Positions 55,631 through 64,000 of a stretch of DNA of 64,000 nucleotides are shown here, one piece after another. The stretch covers positions 63,373,379 to 63,437,378 of the forward strand of contig OZ020615.1 in assembly GCA_963971575.1 (NCBI GenBank), given 5' to 3'. The notes under the pieces were generated by a model. That model worked only from the letters and a program-made list of their open reading frames with translations, ran no database searches and was not told the DNA's origin. The first letter of the stretch is position 1. Each line of letters opens with the position of its first letter. This stretch comes from Liopterus haemorrhoidalis (Eukaryota; Arthropoda; Insecta; Coleoptera; Dytiscidae). The translations under genes and the position numbers were made by a program.

Positions 55631-55689
55631 AATATATGAAAATTCCCATTTCACATCATTATTTTTTGTCGGCGAGGATATGTATATGG

Positions 55690-55933
55690 CAGGGCTTCTT
55701 AAACTTTTTCATATAGCGACCCCCTTCAAACCTAGGAAATTTTAAACGACCCACCATTTAATGAAATTAATATTGACCGTAGATGTAGGTGTAATATCGC
55801 GACATTGTAGAATCTACCTTGTAGATTCTAAAAATTTATTTATTATTATCCAAAAGTAGCAGATCTTTGCGACCCCCCTTCAGTAGCCTCGCGACCCCCC
55901 GGGGGTTCGGGACCCACAGTTTAAGAAGCCCTG
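55690..55933. mobile_element. hAT MITE, CAGGGCTTCTTAAAC ends
   Basis: Ends CAGGGCTTCTTAAACT and GTTTAAGAAGCCCTG are flanked by the perfect 8-bp duplication GTATATGG (55682-55689, 55934-55941). GCGACCCCC words occur near both ends. This is a typical short hAT MITE without the GTGAGGACC core. Confidence 0.93.
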
Positions 55934-56254
55934 GTATATGGTATTAAAGTTGGGAAAAAGTTTCTAAATTGTGAGAATGCCCTTTTGCTGGGTATTGTCA
56001 CAGCTAACCTATTTTTTTGTGGTGATATTTAGTTTTTTAAGGTTAAATCAATATTTTTACTGCATTTTAAAGGTGGGGTGAGTGTCTTTCTTATTAAATG
56101 TGACAATACAGCCCTGGCATAATAGGTTTAGACGTATTTTATCTTTATAAGGCTGCAAAGTTTATGAGGTCACTCTGTTTCACTTTATGTCACAGGTAAC
56201 ATGTGTAGGTACTTACAACTTATATAAAAATCTCATAACAAAGCTGGGTATTTA

Positions 56255-57335
56255 TTTTTCGGCATTTTTCATTTCTCGACAAATGAAAAATTAATAATAA
56301 TAATAATATGTTTATTGACAAAAATTACACGTACAGAGCATGTTTTTCGTCAGTCAGGTACAATATATAAATAGTAACTTATAGCTAGTGCAATTAGAGC
56401 AATGTAAAATATTATAAAATAAGAATAAAATAGAACAAAATACATAAAATAAAAAATATAAAATACTTGGAGTCAACAGTTCCAATTCACAGTATTTGTA
56501 TCAAAATTTAAAAACTCTTCAAATGTATAAAATGGATTAGATTCCAAGAAATCCTTGACTAACCTGAAAATTATTTAAGGTTAGAGATTTAACATTATCG
56601 GGCAATATATTTAAAAATTTAATTACAAAGAAGTTACAATTTATGGTTTTCATCAATCTTGTAAAAACTAAATAGAAATTAGTTTTATTACGAGTGTCAT
56701 ACGTATGTACTTCTTCCACAGTTTTGTAATGTTCCTTATTTTTGTGTCCGAAAATTAAACACTGGAAAATATAAAGCGATGGCAAAGTCATAATTTTTAA
56801 ATCTCGGAAAGCATGCTTACAATCCGCTCTGTAAGTTGTTCCAGAAATGATTCTAACAACTCGTCTTTGTAAGGCAAAAATTCGTTTTGCTGAGGCACTA
56901 TGTTCCCAAGCAAGCAGGGCGTAAGAAATGTGCGATTGGAAAAGAGCATAGTAGGACATTTTTAAAACATTGACAGCTACACAGTCAACGAGGAAATTAA
57001 ACTTATTTTCTCGACAAATCTCGAGAAAAATAACTATTAGAATATATATCTTTTTTAAATGTTGAAAATATTGTAGAGAAAACATGCTAAAATTATAGTA
57101 CAACTTTAAAATACTAAAGTTTTCATTTAATTAACGCGACAGAAGACAAATTTTATCAAAATTAAATTATAATCAATGACTCACTAAACATTATATTTTT
57201 TCAAAAAAGTTTTTTAAATCACAATGTGTTTAACGTGGCGTCGAGAAAATTTTAAATTTCTCGAGAAATGAAAAATGAGAATTACATCTTTTTCTCGAGA
57301 AATACTCGTGAAAGAATTCTCGAGAAGAAACACTG
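56255..57335. mobile_element. RepY copy 2 with nested LINE
   Basis: It is inverse to 43629-45418, with the right end GAATTCTCGAGAAGAAACACTG. The RepY sequence is split at about 56290-57000 by a LINE tail instead of RepX. Confidence 0.7.
56290..57000 (-). pseudogene. LINE ORF2 C-terminal end
   Basis: The minus strand reads ALFQSHISYALLAWEHSASA, RIFALQRRVVRIISGTTYRA, LKIMTLPSLYIFQCLIFGHK, YDTRNKTNFY and FLNILPDNVKSLTLNNFQ, nearly open over 188 codons. The tail is (TTA)n read on plus as ATAATAATAAT. It is the same kind of element as 14385-15480, and its reading is better preserved. Confidence 0.82.
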
Positions 57336-58089
57336 ATCATGTTGGTTAGATTAATTTGTTTTCGAATCTGGTTTGTAGCAAGTAGCAAGTGATGCCATGG
57401 TGTGTGAGCATCTGGCTTTCCACTGCAGATACCGTAACAACAGTAAAGAAATTGCGTTTGTTATTTTTATGGAAATATCGCATATTTAATTTATCCACAG
57501 GTATACAAATTCGTAAGTGATAGGATAAAAAATCGTTATCTTTTTATCGATTTATTTTTTATTGTTTCAAATTTTTATTACTAGCAAATCCGTAAGTAAT
57601 TTATTACTTTTATTGGTAACAATAATAATTTTCTCCTTGGAAACGTCAGGTTATTGTACCGCGCCTTGAACGCGGGAAAGGAAAGACGTAATAATAATAA
57701 TAATATTAATAAAAAATTAATAATTAGCACAATTGATCAATTAAATTAGCACAGTTAATATCTAATCAGCTAACAGTATCCTCAGAAGTCAGGACCCACT
57801 ATTACAATTTGTTAGTGAGCACGAATTTAGTGGCAAAGGGGCGTTTCTTTACCAGGCAGCGCGAAGAGCAGCAACGAGATTTAACCTGATTTGAGTCCCG
57901 CCAGGAAAAAGGCTGGAGTACAACTCTCTCGGGAGGAATAAAACAGAGTTACCAGTTCGGTGAAACGAGGGGAGATACACATGTTGACAGAAGAACACAT
58001 GAGTAAAAGTATACACTCTGTGTTCTTCAAACAATTTAAAAGTCTAGAGTTGTTCACCGAACTCACGTTCTCGTTTCTTAAGTCTGCGG
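57336..58089. other. Intergenic or upstream LINE remnant
   Basis: A GC-richer part from 57640 may belong to the LINE that follows, but no motif is recognised. An (AAT)n run lies at 57691-57710. Confidence 0.4.
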
Positions 58090-59047
58090 GTTTGAGATAG
58101 GAAACAGAAGGTTTTGTGTTTGAGTGTCAGGATGGTGTTATAAATACTTTAGAATACAGGGCCCGCATATTCCAAATAGCTGAGTCCATACTCTGTAGGT
58201 TGTGCCACCACCATCCTGAAACTATTATGCACATTCTGTCTGCTTGTCCACCTCTTGCAGCGTCGAGCTACGTGTCTCGACATAATGCTGCTCTCCGCGT
58301 GCTCTACTACCATCTTAGACATGCCTATGGTATTGACTAAATACCGGTTATACCGTACATTCCTTCCAACATAAAATCGGTGGTGGAAAATTCCAAGTGC
58401 CGTATTTATTGGAATTACTCCTTCCCCACCTCGAGGTTATTGACAGCCATTAAACCGGACATTAACCCTCCTGGCTATCGACACCAAACAAATGTTTGTG
58501 ATCGAATTCTCAAGTCCAGCTGAGAAGAATATCTTCCTCAATGAGGAGGAAAAGATTATTATTATTATATTATTTATTTTACATCGGCCTTTATTTCTGC
58601 AACGAGGCTAATCGCCGATGCCAGGGGGCGAGCTCCTACACCTGGATGAAAGGTGAATGATTGTGAAAATGAGAGTAATGTAAACATATTATTCTCGCCC
58701 GAATAATATCACCAACGAACCAGGCTCGAACCACAGACCGGACAATCGTACTGGGTTTCCACCAGTACAAACCGCACGACTAAGTGCGCTCGGCCACCAC
58801 GTTGGCTGAGGAGGAAAAGAGGTTCAAGTATATGAATCTCTTCGAATTTAGAAAGCTGTATCCAGGGTGTAAAGTTAAGCTTGTAGTCCTGATAGTTTGT
58901 GTTTTGGGAGGTATGAAAGTCTCCTATCGAAGGGAAATTGTGTACATTCCCGCCTGCAGATCTTCTGCCACCTCTTTGATCTGCAGGATGCAGAAAGCAG
59001 AGCTGCTCGGGTCACTCCGCATTGTGCGGGCACTGGATCTGGCGTAA
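58090..59047 (+). pseudogene. LINE C-terminal relic (R2/RTE-like tail) split by a SINE
   Basis: The plus strand gives FECQDGVINTLEYRARIFQI and AESILCRLCHHHPETIMHIL, with the CxxC...H zinc-knuckle (CRLCHHHPETIMH). SACPPLAASSYVSRHNAALR follows, then in other frames QMFVIEFSSPAEKNIFLNEE. After the SINE come EEEKRFKYMNLFEFRKLYPG, VVLIVCVLGGMKVSYRREIV and IPACRSSATSLICRMQKAEL. These are the C-terminal motifs of a widespread insect non-LTR element. Confidence 0.83.
58555..58806 (-). mobile_element. tRNA-derived SINE, family 1, copy 2
   Basis: On the minus strand it starts with the A box GGTGGCCGAGCGC and B box GGTTCGAGCCTGG, then the same body (CCCCCTGGCATCGGCGATTA) as 4540-4765 and an ATT-rich tail. 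The 13-bp duplication TGAGGAGGAAAAG (58542-58554, 58807-58819) is perfect. It interrupts the LINE frame. Confidence 0.93.
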
Positions 59048-59706
59048 TTTTCGCGTCTGCTTAGTGCCAGGGTTTGGGATGCAGCCGTGTGTGTTTAGCT
59101 CTACTAGGCTCTAGTATGACGTGACTCAAAAGGTTGCTGAAAATTGCAAATTAATTTTATTAAAATCTTGTAACTAGAGTGCTAGAATGGTAACAACTGA
59201 ACATTCTTATTTTGTTTCAATCCTTTTTTTTGTAATACATTGTTAATTACCTTTAGTTCTCGTTATGAACTGATATTATTTATTTTTCTGCTTTTTAAAT
59301 TTTAAAATATATCATAATTTCTATGACACCAATTAATATATATTTTTTTATGGTTAAAATATTAGGTCGACTAAACTATTTGGCTAATTTTAATATTTAA
59401 CGACTTTCGCACATTTTTTTCATATAAAAGAAAATAACGGAAGCCTACATATTATGTTAATTTTTGGTTTTAAAGTATTAATTAAAAAATTTAAATAATG
59501 AATTTACTGTTATTTTGAAAATACAAATCGGCTAACGGTGCAACATTTCAATCAACTGCAGGTTAGATTATAATTAGATATCATAATAATAGGGTTCTCG
59601 GAAATTGCATCCGGGTGAATTATACTCTCAAATATCTAAGTTGTCGAAAATTATTACAAACGAAAAAAAAAATACTCCCTCCGTCCGTATATATGGTATA
59701 CATTAC
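59048..59706. other. AT-rich intergenic DNA
   Basis: No recognised gene or bounded element. Confidence 0.4.
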
Positions 59707-59709
59707 TTA

Positions 59710-59968
59710 GGCCCGGTCTTTCCACCTTCAGATAAAGTTCCAGGTAACTATCTGACAGATAAGGTTATTTGTAACTTCATCTGCTGAATAAATGTCAATA
59801 CCAGTCAGTGAATGCAATACGTCAGTCTCATTATCCGTTAGATAACTATCTGATAGATACATTTGTATAGAAAGAAGGGATGACATTTACTCAGCAAATG
59901 AAGTTAAAAATAACCTTATCTGTCCGATAGTTACCTGGAACTTTATCTGAAGGTGGAAAAACCGGGCC
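59710..59968. mobile_element. Foldback MITE with TTA duplication (PIF/Harbinger type)
   Basis: Ends GGCCCGGTCTTTCCACCTTC and GAAGGTGGAAAAACCGGGCC begin inverted arms of roughly 55-60 bp, flanked by TTA on both sides. TTA duplications with GGCCC-like ends are typical of PIF/Harbinger MITEs. Confidence 0.88.
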
Positions 59969-60008
59969 TTAAAAAAATTGATGTGAAGTGTGAATTTTCA
60001 CACATTTC

Positions 60009-61008
60009 AGGGTTTCATAGGTATTTAGTAAGTGAATATTTGGGATTATGTGAATATTATGATTATTTGGGATGCCAAAACAAATTTTATGTTAATTTTT
60101 TTTTTTTTGTTAATTTTAATTCGAATGCCTAACACCATTATTTAGGTTTCTAAATATGTGCAGTATTTTTTTTTATTGTATATAGCAAGGTTTATTAAGA
60201 TTTTGTAAATTGCGCCTATGGCTTCCATTGGTTGTTTTAACTTATAACTCCGCCCCTCTAATTTCGTGTATTCAATTTCAACAATTTCCACTGGTTATTA
60301 AATTTACGCTTTCAAAAATTAAATGCAACATTTGCCCAAATATAACTAGAATTTTGGAAAAATAATTTAAACAAAATAAAAATGCAAAAAAAAACAAAAA
60401 ATAAAATTGTCTCGAGATCGAACCCTTGTTTGCAAATTAGAACGTGAGTATGCTAACCATTACACCATGAATTCTGGTTTACTTTCTTACATAAGGTATT
60501 AAATATTTTACATGGTCATGCAAAAAACACAAAAAATGCGTTATTTTCCGAAAACATAATCTGATCAGAAATTCTTGTTGTACTCTTCCGGTTCACACAA
60601 ATGTACATTACTTTTGAATTTTTTCAAATTTTTAGTTTAAACCATCTGGGCTACAGGGTGTGGGACAAATTTTTTTTTGTACAATTTTGTCAAAAATCGC
60701 GTCTAAATAATTTATTTTGTAAAAATAAAATTTTGATCGTTAATCCACGTACTAAGGACTTTAATTTGATACCCTACTCAGAATTAAAAAAAAATATATA
60801 TATTTTTTTCGATGAGCAGATATTTGTTTATATTTTTAAGGAGATATGTCTTTTAGATGTTTTAGTATTTTTCCTATGTGCGGGTCAAAGAGTTGTATAA
60901 GCATGCTAAATTTCAACTCTCTAGGTTTAGCCGTTTGGCTACAAAAGACAGACAGACAGACGAAAAAATGATGGTATAAGGGTTTTTTGGTCATACCTAC
61001 AAAATCCT
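60009..61008 (-). mobile_element. RepX copy with tRNA-like core C (inverse)
   Basis: The plus-strand left end is AGGGTTTCATAGGTAT and the right end ATACCTACAAAATCCT. In inverse it matches the copies at 43691 and 50746 closely, including CAAACGGCTAAACCTAGAGA. The tRNA-like core is at about 60405-60480. Confidence 0.8.
60405..60480 (-). ncRNA. tRNA-like core C in RepX
   Basis: On the minus strand the A box is TGGTGTAATGGTTAGCATAC and the B box GGGTTCGATCTCG, about 40 nt apart. It resembles Asp/Glu-type tRNA in the D arm. It differs from cores A and B although the surrounding repeat is the same. Confidence 0.5.
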
Positions 61009-61149
61009 AAAAATAAGTATATAAGATAAATTTGGTATAAGCAGGAAAATATATTTTGAAATTTCTAGGAGCTCTAGTTTTTCAGATAAGATCAATTTTC
61101 ATTTTGATATGGTATCAATTTAAGATATCATAAGCAATTGTCATACCTC

Positions 61150-61499
61150 CATATATATATAAACAAGTATATGGCGCATAAACGCTGGCTAGTGATTCCC
61201 TAATACAAGGATGGAGCTATGTATTGCCGTCTCCCTTTAAGCCCTGTGAATTGTTTGCGCATGTCTAAATTACGACCTTGCTATTGGTCAAAAAAACTAC
61301 AGTTACGTGGCGGGAGTTAAGAGAAGGAGCAAGGCATATTTTTATCCTGTTTTTTCAAAATTAATTGATGTTACCCTAGCATGCGCATCGTGTTTAAGAG
61401 TGACAAAGAGAGACAGACATATGTATATCTTACTCCCTATCACGGCCAGATTTTTTTTTACATTGATAGTATAGGCCAGGCGCCATATACTTGTTTATG
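61150..61499. mobile_element. MITE with 8-bp duplication upstream of myosin VI
   Basis: Ends CATATATATATAAACAAGTA and ATACTTGTTTATG share AAACAAGTATATGGCGC in inverse and are flanked by the perfect duplication CATACCTC (61142-61149, 61500-61507). The 8-bp length fits hAT. It ends 92 nt before the first coding exon of myosin VI. Confidence 0.85.
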
Positions 61500-61506
61500 C
61501 ATACCT

Positions 61507-61590
61507 CTATGGCCCAATGGTTTGGTACCGAGACGCAAAATCTCTAGGATACGGGTTCCTAAAAATTATTTATTTATTTATTTATTTGCA
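61507..61590 (+). mobile_element. Possible tRNA-like SINE remnant at the myosin VI acceptor
   Basis: An A-box-like ATGGCCCAATGGTTTGG and a weak B-box-like ACGGGTTCC are followed by (TTTA)n, which forms the pyrimidine-rich tract and leads straight into the TTTGCAG acceptor. The B box is poor, so the SINE origin is uncertain. Confidence 0.35.
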
Positions 61591-61594
61591 GAAG

Positions 61595-61778
61595 ATGATG
61601 GAAGGCGTGGTCTGGGTACGCGACTCCCAGGAGGGCTTCATCCTGGCGAAGATGTCGCCCGAGCTCTCCATGGATGGTTGCGAAGTAATCCCATTAGACC
61701 CCAAATATCACAAGAAGACCTGTCCATTCGAGGACATCTTCCCAAGCGGTGATTACAACAAAGAATACGATGACAATT
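61595..61778 (+). CDS. jar: Myosin VI coding exon 1
   Basis: The splice acceptor TTTGCAG ends at 61591; ATGATG follows, so the start is 61595 or 61598. The exon encodes the SH3-like N-terminal subdomain, with [20 protein letters not shown] and [12 protein letters not shown], and ends in a split Cys codon at donor GTAAGT. In myosin VI the matching residues are DNCSLMYLN across the splice. Base composition is GC-richer than the surroundings, as expected for conserved coding DNA. Confidence 0.92.
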
Positions 61779-63999
61779 GTAAGTAAAATATCTACAACAA
61801 ACTATTTAATTTTTGGTCATATTGAAGAGTTTTGTTTGACGATTCACAAAGTAATAACAAAAACATCAGTTAAGAAAACGCAGTAATGAGGCTATCTAAT
61901 TAATTGTTTTCACAGATGTTAGAAACACCGTTAGTTATGTTCGAAAATAATAATCATAAAATATGTTAACATCTAGTTTAAATTGATGTCTATTTAACTA
62001 AAGAATTAAGTTTGAAAAAAAAAAAACATCGGTCAGTAACGTTATTAAACGCTATTAATGAGAGATTATTTTATACTGACCTCCTGTAGCTGCAAAACGC
62101 TGCCAGCGTTTTTTTCAAATCACCGGCAGATTTATATTTAAAGGAAGGCTCAGAAAGCAAAAAATAATTAGGTGCTGCTTGGAGGGAGACTCAAGCTTAA
62201 AACTTAAACTTAAACAAATACAAAGTCTGTAAATTAAGTAACCGAACTGGCAAGATAGCGTTTAATCTGGCAACATTTAGGACGCAAGACTTGGAGAGGC
62301 GGCAGTTGAACATGTGATACGTCTTCAGTACGAGTTTGAACTCCCTGGAGTAATTTTGTTGTCCGTAGCGATTTTTTTTCAGTGCGTTCTAAAAATGAGT
62401 GACATTAATTTCGAGCAACGGTGTGCTATCTGGTTTTGCTTCAGACTTGGGCAAAGTGCAACGGAAACTTTTGCAAAACATTCAGCTGGCCTATGGAGAC
62501 AGTGTTTTGTCAAGGACCCAGGTTTTTTGGGGGTTTAAGGCATTTTCAGAAGGAAGATGAATCACGCAGCGAAAGGCTTTCATATCCAAGAACCGATGAA
62601 AATGTCGACAGAATCCAGGATCTTGTGTGTTCAGATCGTCAGTTGACAGTCATAATGATCGGGGAATAGTTAAATTTGACTCACACTACCGTTCATCAGA
62701 TTTTGACCAATGAATTGGGGATGAGAATGCGCCTTGTCACACAGCAGTAGTTTAACTAAGTCATAACTGTGACACTTTGGCCTTGAAAGTCCTGTCTCCA
62801 TCCGACGTTAACATAAAAATATGATTTTTTGGTGTCATTGTAAAGCTAATTTAATGTACTTTTAGGAAAAAAATATAAAATTATCGATTCCCTATGCTAG
62901 ATAAAAAGTTGACATCATTTCCGGTGAAACCGGAAGTGCCTCAGAATTCTTATAGTAACCTTTAGATGGGCCTTTTTGTCTAGTTTAACTTTTGTTCTGA
63001 AGATTTTTTGTATCTTTACAAATAAAGGAGATTTTCGGGGTGCCCCGTTTCAAACAAACACCCTGTATATTTACTTATTATTTGCTTCGTTTCTTCATTG
63101 TTTTCTTTTTTTTTTTCAGGCAGTCTTATGTACCTAAATGATGCAACTTTGCTAAATAATATTCGAATTAGATATTATAAGAACAAAATTTACGTAAGTA
63201 TTTATTATTAATAATAAAACTATTAAATCTCCTAATATTTTTTATATATGTTATATATTTCTAGACATATGTTGCTAATATATTAATAGCTGTAAACCCG
63301 TACATGGAAATAAAAGAATTATATTCTCCGAAAATAATTCAAACTTATAAAGGAAAATCTTTAGGAGAAATGCCTCCTCATGCATTTGCTATTGGTAAGT
63401 CTGTTAATTTAACATCGATGTAAATAACACTATACTTCTAATGCCGACAGTTGGACTGGTGTTAGGGAAATTTTTTTCTATCATTTATAATTTTTTTCAG
63501 CTGATAAATCGTTTCGAGACATGAAAGTTTTGAAGCAATCTCAGTCGATAATAGTTTCTGGAGAATCCGGTGCTGGAAAAACTGAATCCACCAAATATAT
63601 CCTTCGTTATCTTTGTGATCTTTGGGGATCCCATGCAGGTCCAATCGAACAAAAAATCTTAGACGCTAATCCTGTATTGGAAGCATTTGGAAATGCGAAA
63701 ACTACTCGCAATAATAACAGTTCTAGATTTGGAAAATTTATGGAAGTGCATTTTGATAAAAAATTACAAGTTGCTGGTGGATATATTTCACATTATTTGT
63801 TGGAAAAGTCTAGGATTTGTACTCAAAGTCCAGATGAAAGAAATTATCATGTGTTTTATTTATTATCTGCGGGTGCACCGGAAAATTTGAGGAAGAAATT
63901 AAATATTACAAGACCTGATGATTTTAAGGTGAGTTAAATATAACAAACACGCGGTTTCAAACGCCAGTGTGATTACAAATTTACAGGATATGCATATTA
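61595..63999 (+). CDS. jar: Myosin VI, N-terminal part (gene runs off window)
   Basis: Four coding exons, plus a possible fifth, encode the start of an unconventional myosin. Myosin VI moves toward actin minus ends and works in endocytosis, membrane traffic and epithelial organisation (family knowledge). The SH3-like start [20 protein letters not shown], the [14 protein letters not shown] motif, [14 protein letters not shown], the P-loop GESGAGKT and switch [11 protein letters not shown] follow in the order and spacing of myosin VI. The [13 protein letters not shown] stretch ([20 protein letters not shown]) is typical of class VI. An acceptor directly before the start ATG implies an upstream noncoding exon. 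Later motor, reverse-gear insert, IQ and cargo domains lie outside the window. Confidence 0.92.
61779..63119 (+). other. Myosin VI intron 1
   Basis: It holds the mariner fragment at 62225-62755. A short segment at 62760-63067 ends CAAACACCCTGTATAT; ACACCCTGTAT-type ends are common on insect Tc1/mariner-like MITEs. Otherwise it is AT-rich. Confidence 0.5.
62225..62755 (+). pseudogene. Mariner family M2, N-terminal fragment
   Basis: The end GTAAATTAAGTAACCG matches 16318. Coding starts [20 protein letters not shown] with SATETF, breaks, then reads [20 protein letters not shown] and, past a stop, [19 protein letters not shown]. It stops near VTQQ. The catalytic half is deleted. Confidence 0.8.
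63120..63193 (+). CDS. jar: Myosin VI exon 2
   Basis: The acceptor follows a long T tract (TTTTTTCAG). The peptide reads [20 protein letters not shown] then KNKIY, the start of the motor domain, and ends phase 0 at GTAAGT. Intron 1 (61779-63119) carries a mariner fragment. Confidence 0.92.
63265..63394 (+). CDS. jar: Myosin VI exon 3
   Basis: The peptide reads [40 protein letters not shown] and FAI, followed by a phase 1 donor GTAAGT. AVNPY and the YKGK segment are the conserved nucleotide-pocket-adjacent elements of myosin motors. Confidence 0.93.
63501..63928 (+). CDS. jar: Myosin VI exon 4 (P-loop and switch I)
   Basis: The exon starts [20 protein letters not shown] and includes P-loop [17 protein letters not shown], switch [20 protein letters not shown] and [14 protein letters not shown], ending DDFK at donor GTGAGT, phase 0. 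All ATP-binding residues expected of a working motor are present. Confidence 0.95.
63987..63999 (+). CDS. jar: Possible start of myosin VI exon 5
   Basis: TTTACAG at 63980-63986 is followed by an open phase 0 reading, DMHI, to the window edge. The implied intron is only 58 nt. There is too little sequence to test it. Confidence 0.4.
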
Positions 64000-64000
64000 G

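Overview
The window is AT-rich eukaryotic DNA with spliceosomal introns, diverged mariner, hAT, piggyBac and Tc1 elements, non-LTR retrotransposons and tRNA-derived SINEs. Together with the two protein-coding genes recognised, this points to an insect nuclear genome. The order cannot be fixed from the sequence. All gene calls are read from splice signals, frame continuity and remembered family motifs; no database search was run.

Gene 1 (plus strand, 5576-30923, 5' end outside the window) encodes a long protein of tandem thioredoxin-like modules, fourteen of which are visible. Most modules are one exon of 315-333 nt, or two exons adding to about the same length, and nearly every intron is phase 1. 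Six modules keep a CxxC pair and the rest have lost it, while the proline of the FPALVYF-like motif is kept in all. The long form ends in a single transmembrane segment and a short proline-rich tail. A separate set of exons (14149-19140) encodes a duplicate half module, an Asp-rich stretch and a Lys/Pro-rich tail, followed by a stop and AATAAA. I read it as an alternative short C-terminus. The closest known gene I can suggest is Drosophila l(2)01289; this is tentative.

Gene 2 (plus strand, 61595 to the window end) is the start of myosin VI (jaguar/Myo6): the N-terminal SH3-like region and the motor domain through the P-loop and switch I.

Introns and the 31-61 kb intergenic region are packed with mobile elements. 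They include a mariner-like element with an intact transposase frame and matching inverted repeats (5838-7157). At least eight hAT-type nonautonomous elements show 8-bp target duplications, most of them perfect. Two copies of one internally deleted mariner derivative, a TTAA-flanked decayed piggyBac, a TTA-flanked PIF/Harbinger-type MITE, several LINE tails and two SINE families are also present. A dominant ~1 kb family with AGGGTTTYGYAGGTAT ends (here RepX) has copies carrying different tRNA-like cores. Downstream of gene 1 lies a degenerate ~1.9 kb minisatellite. Many insertions are nested, so their relative ages can be read. No true tRNA, rRNA or CRISPR array was found.
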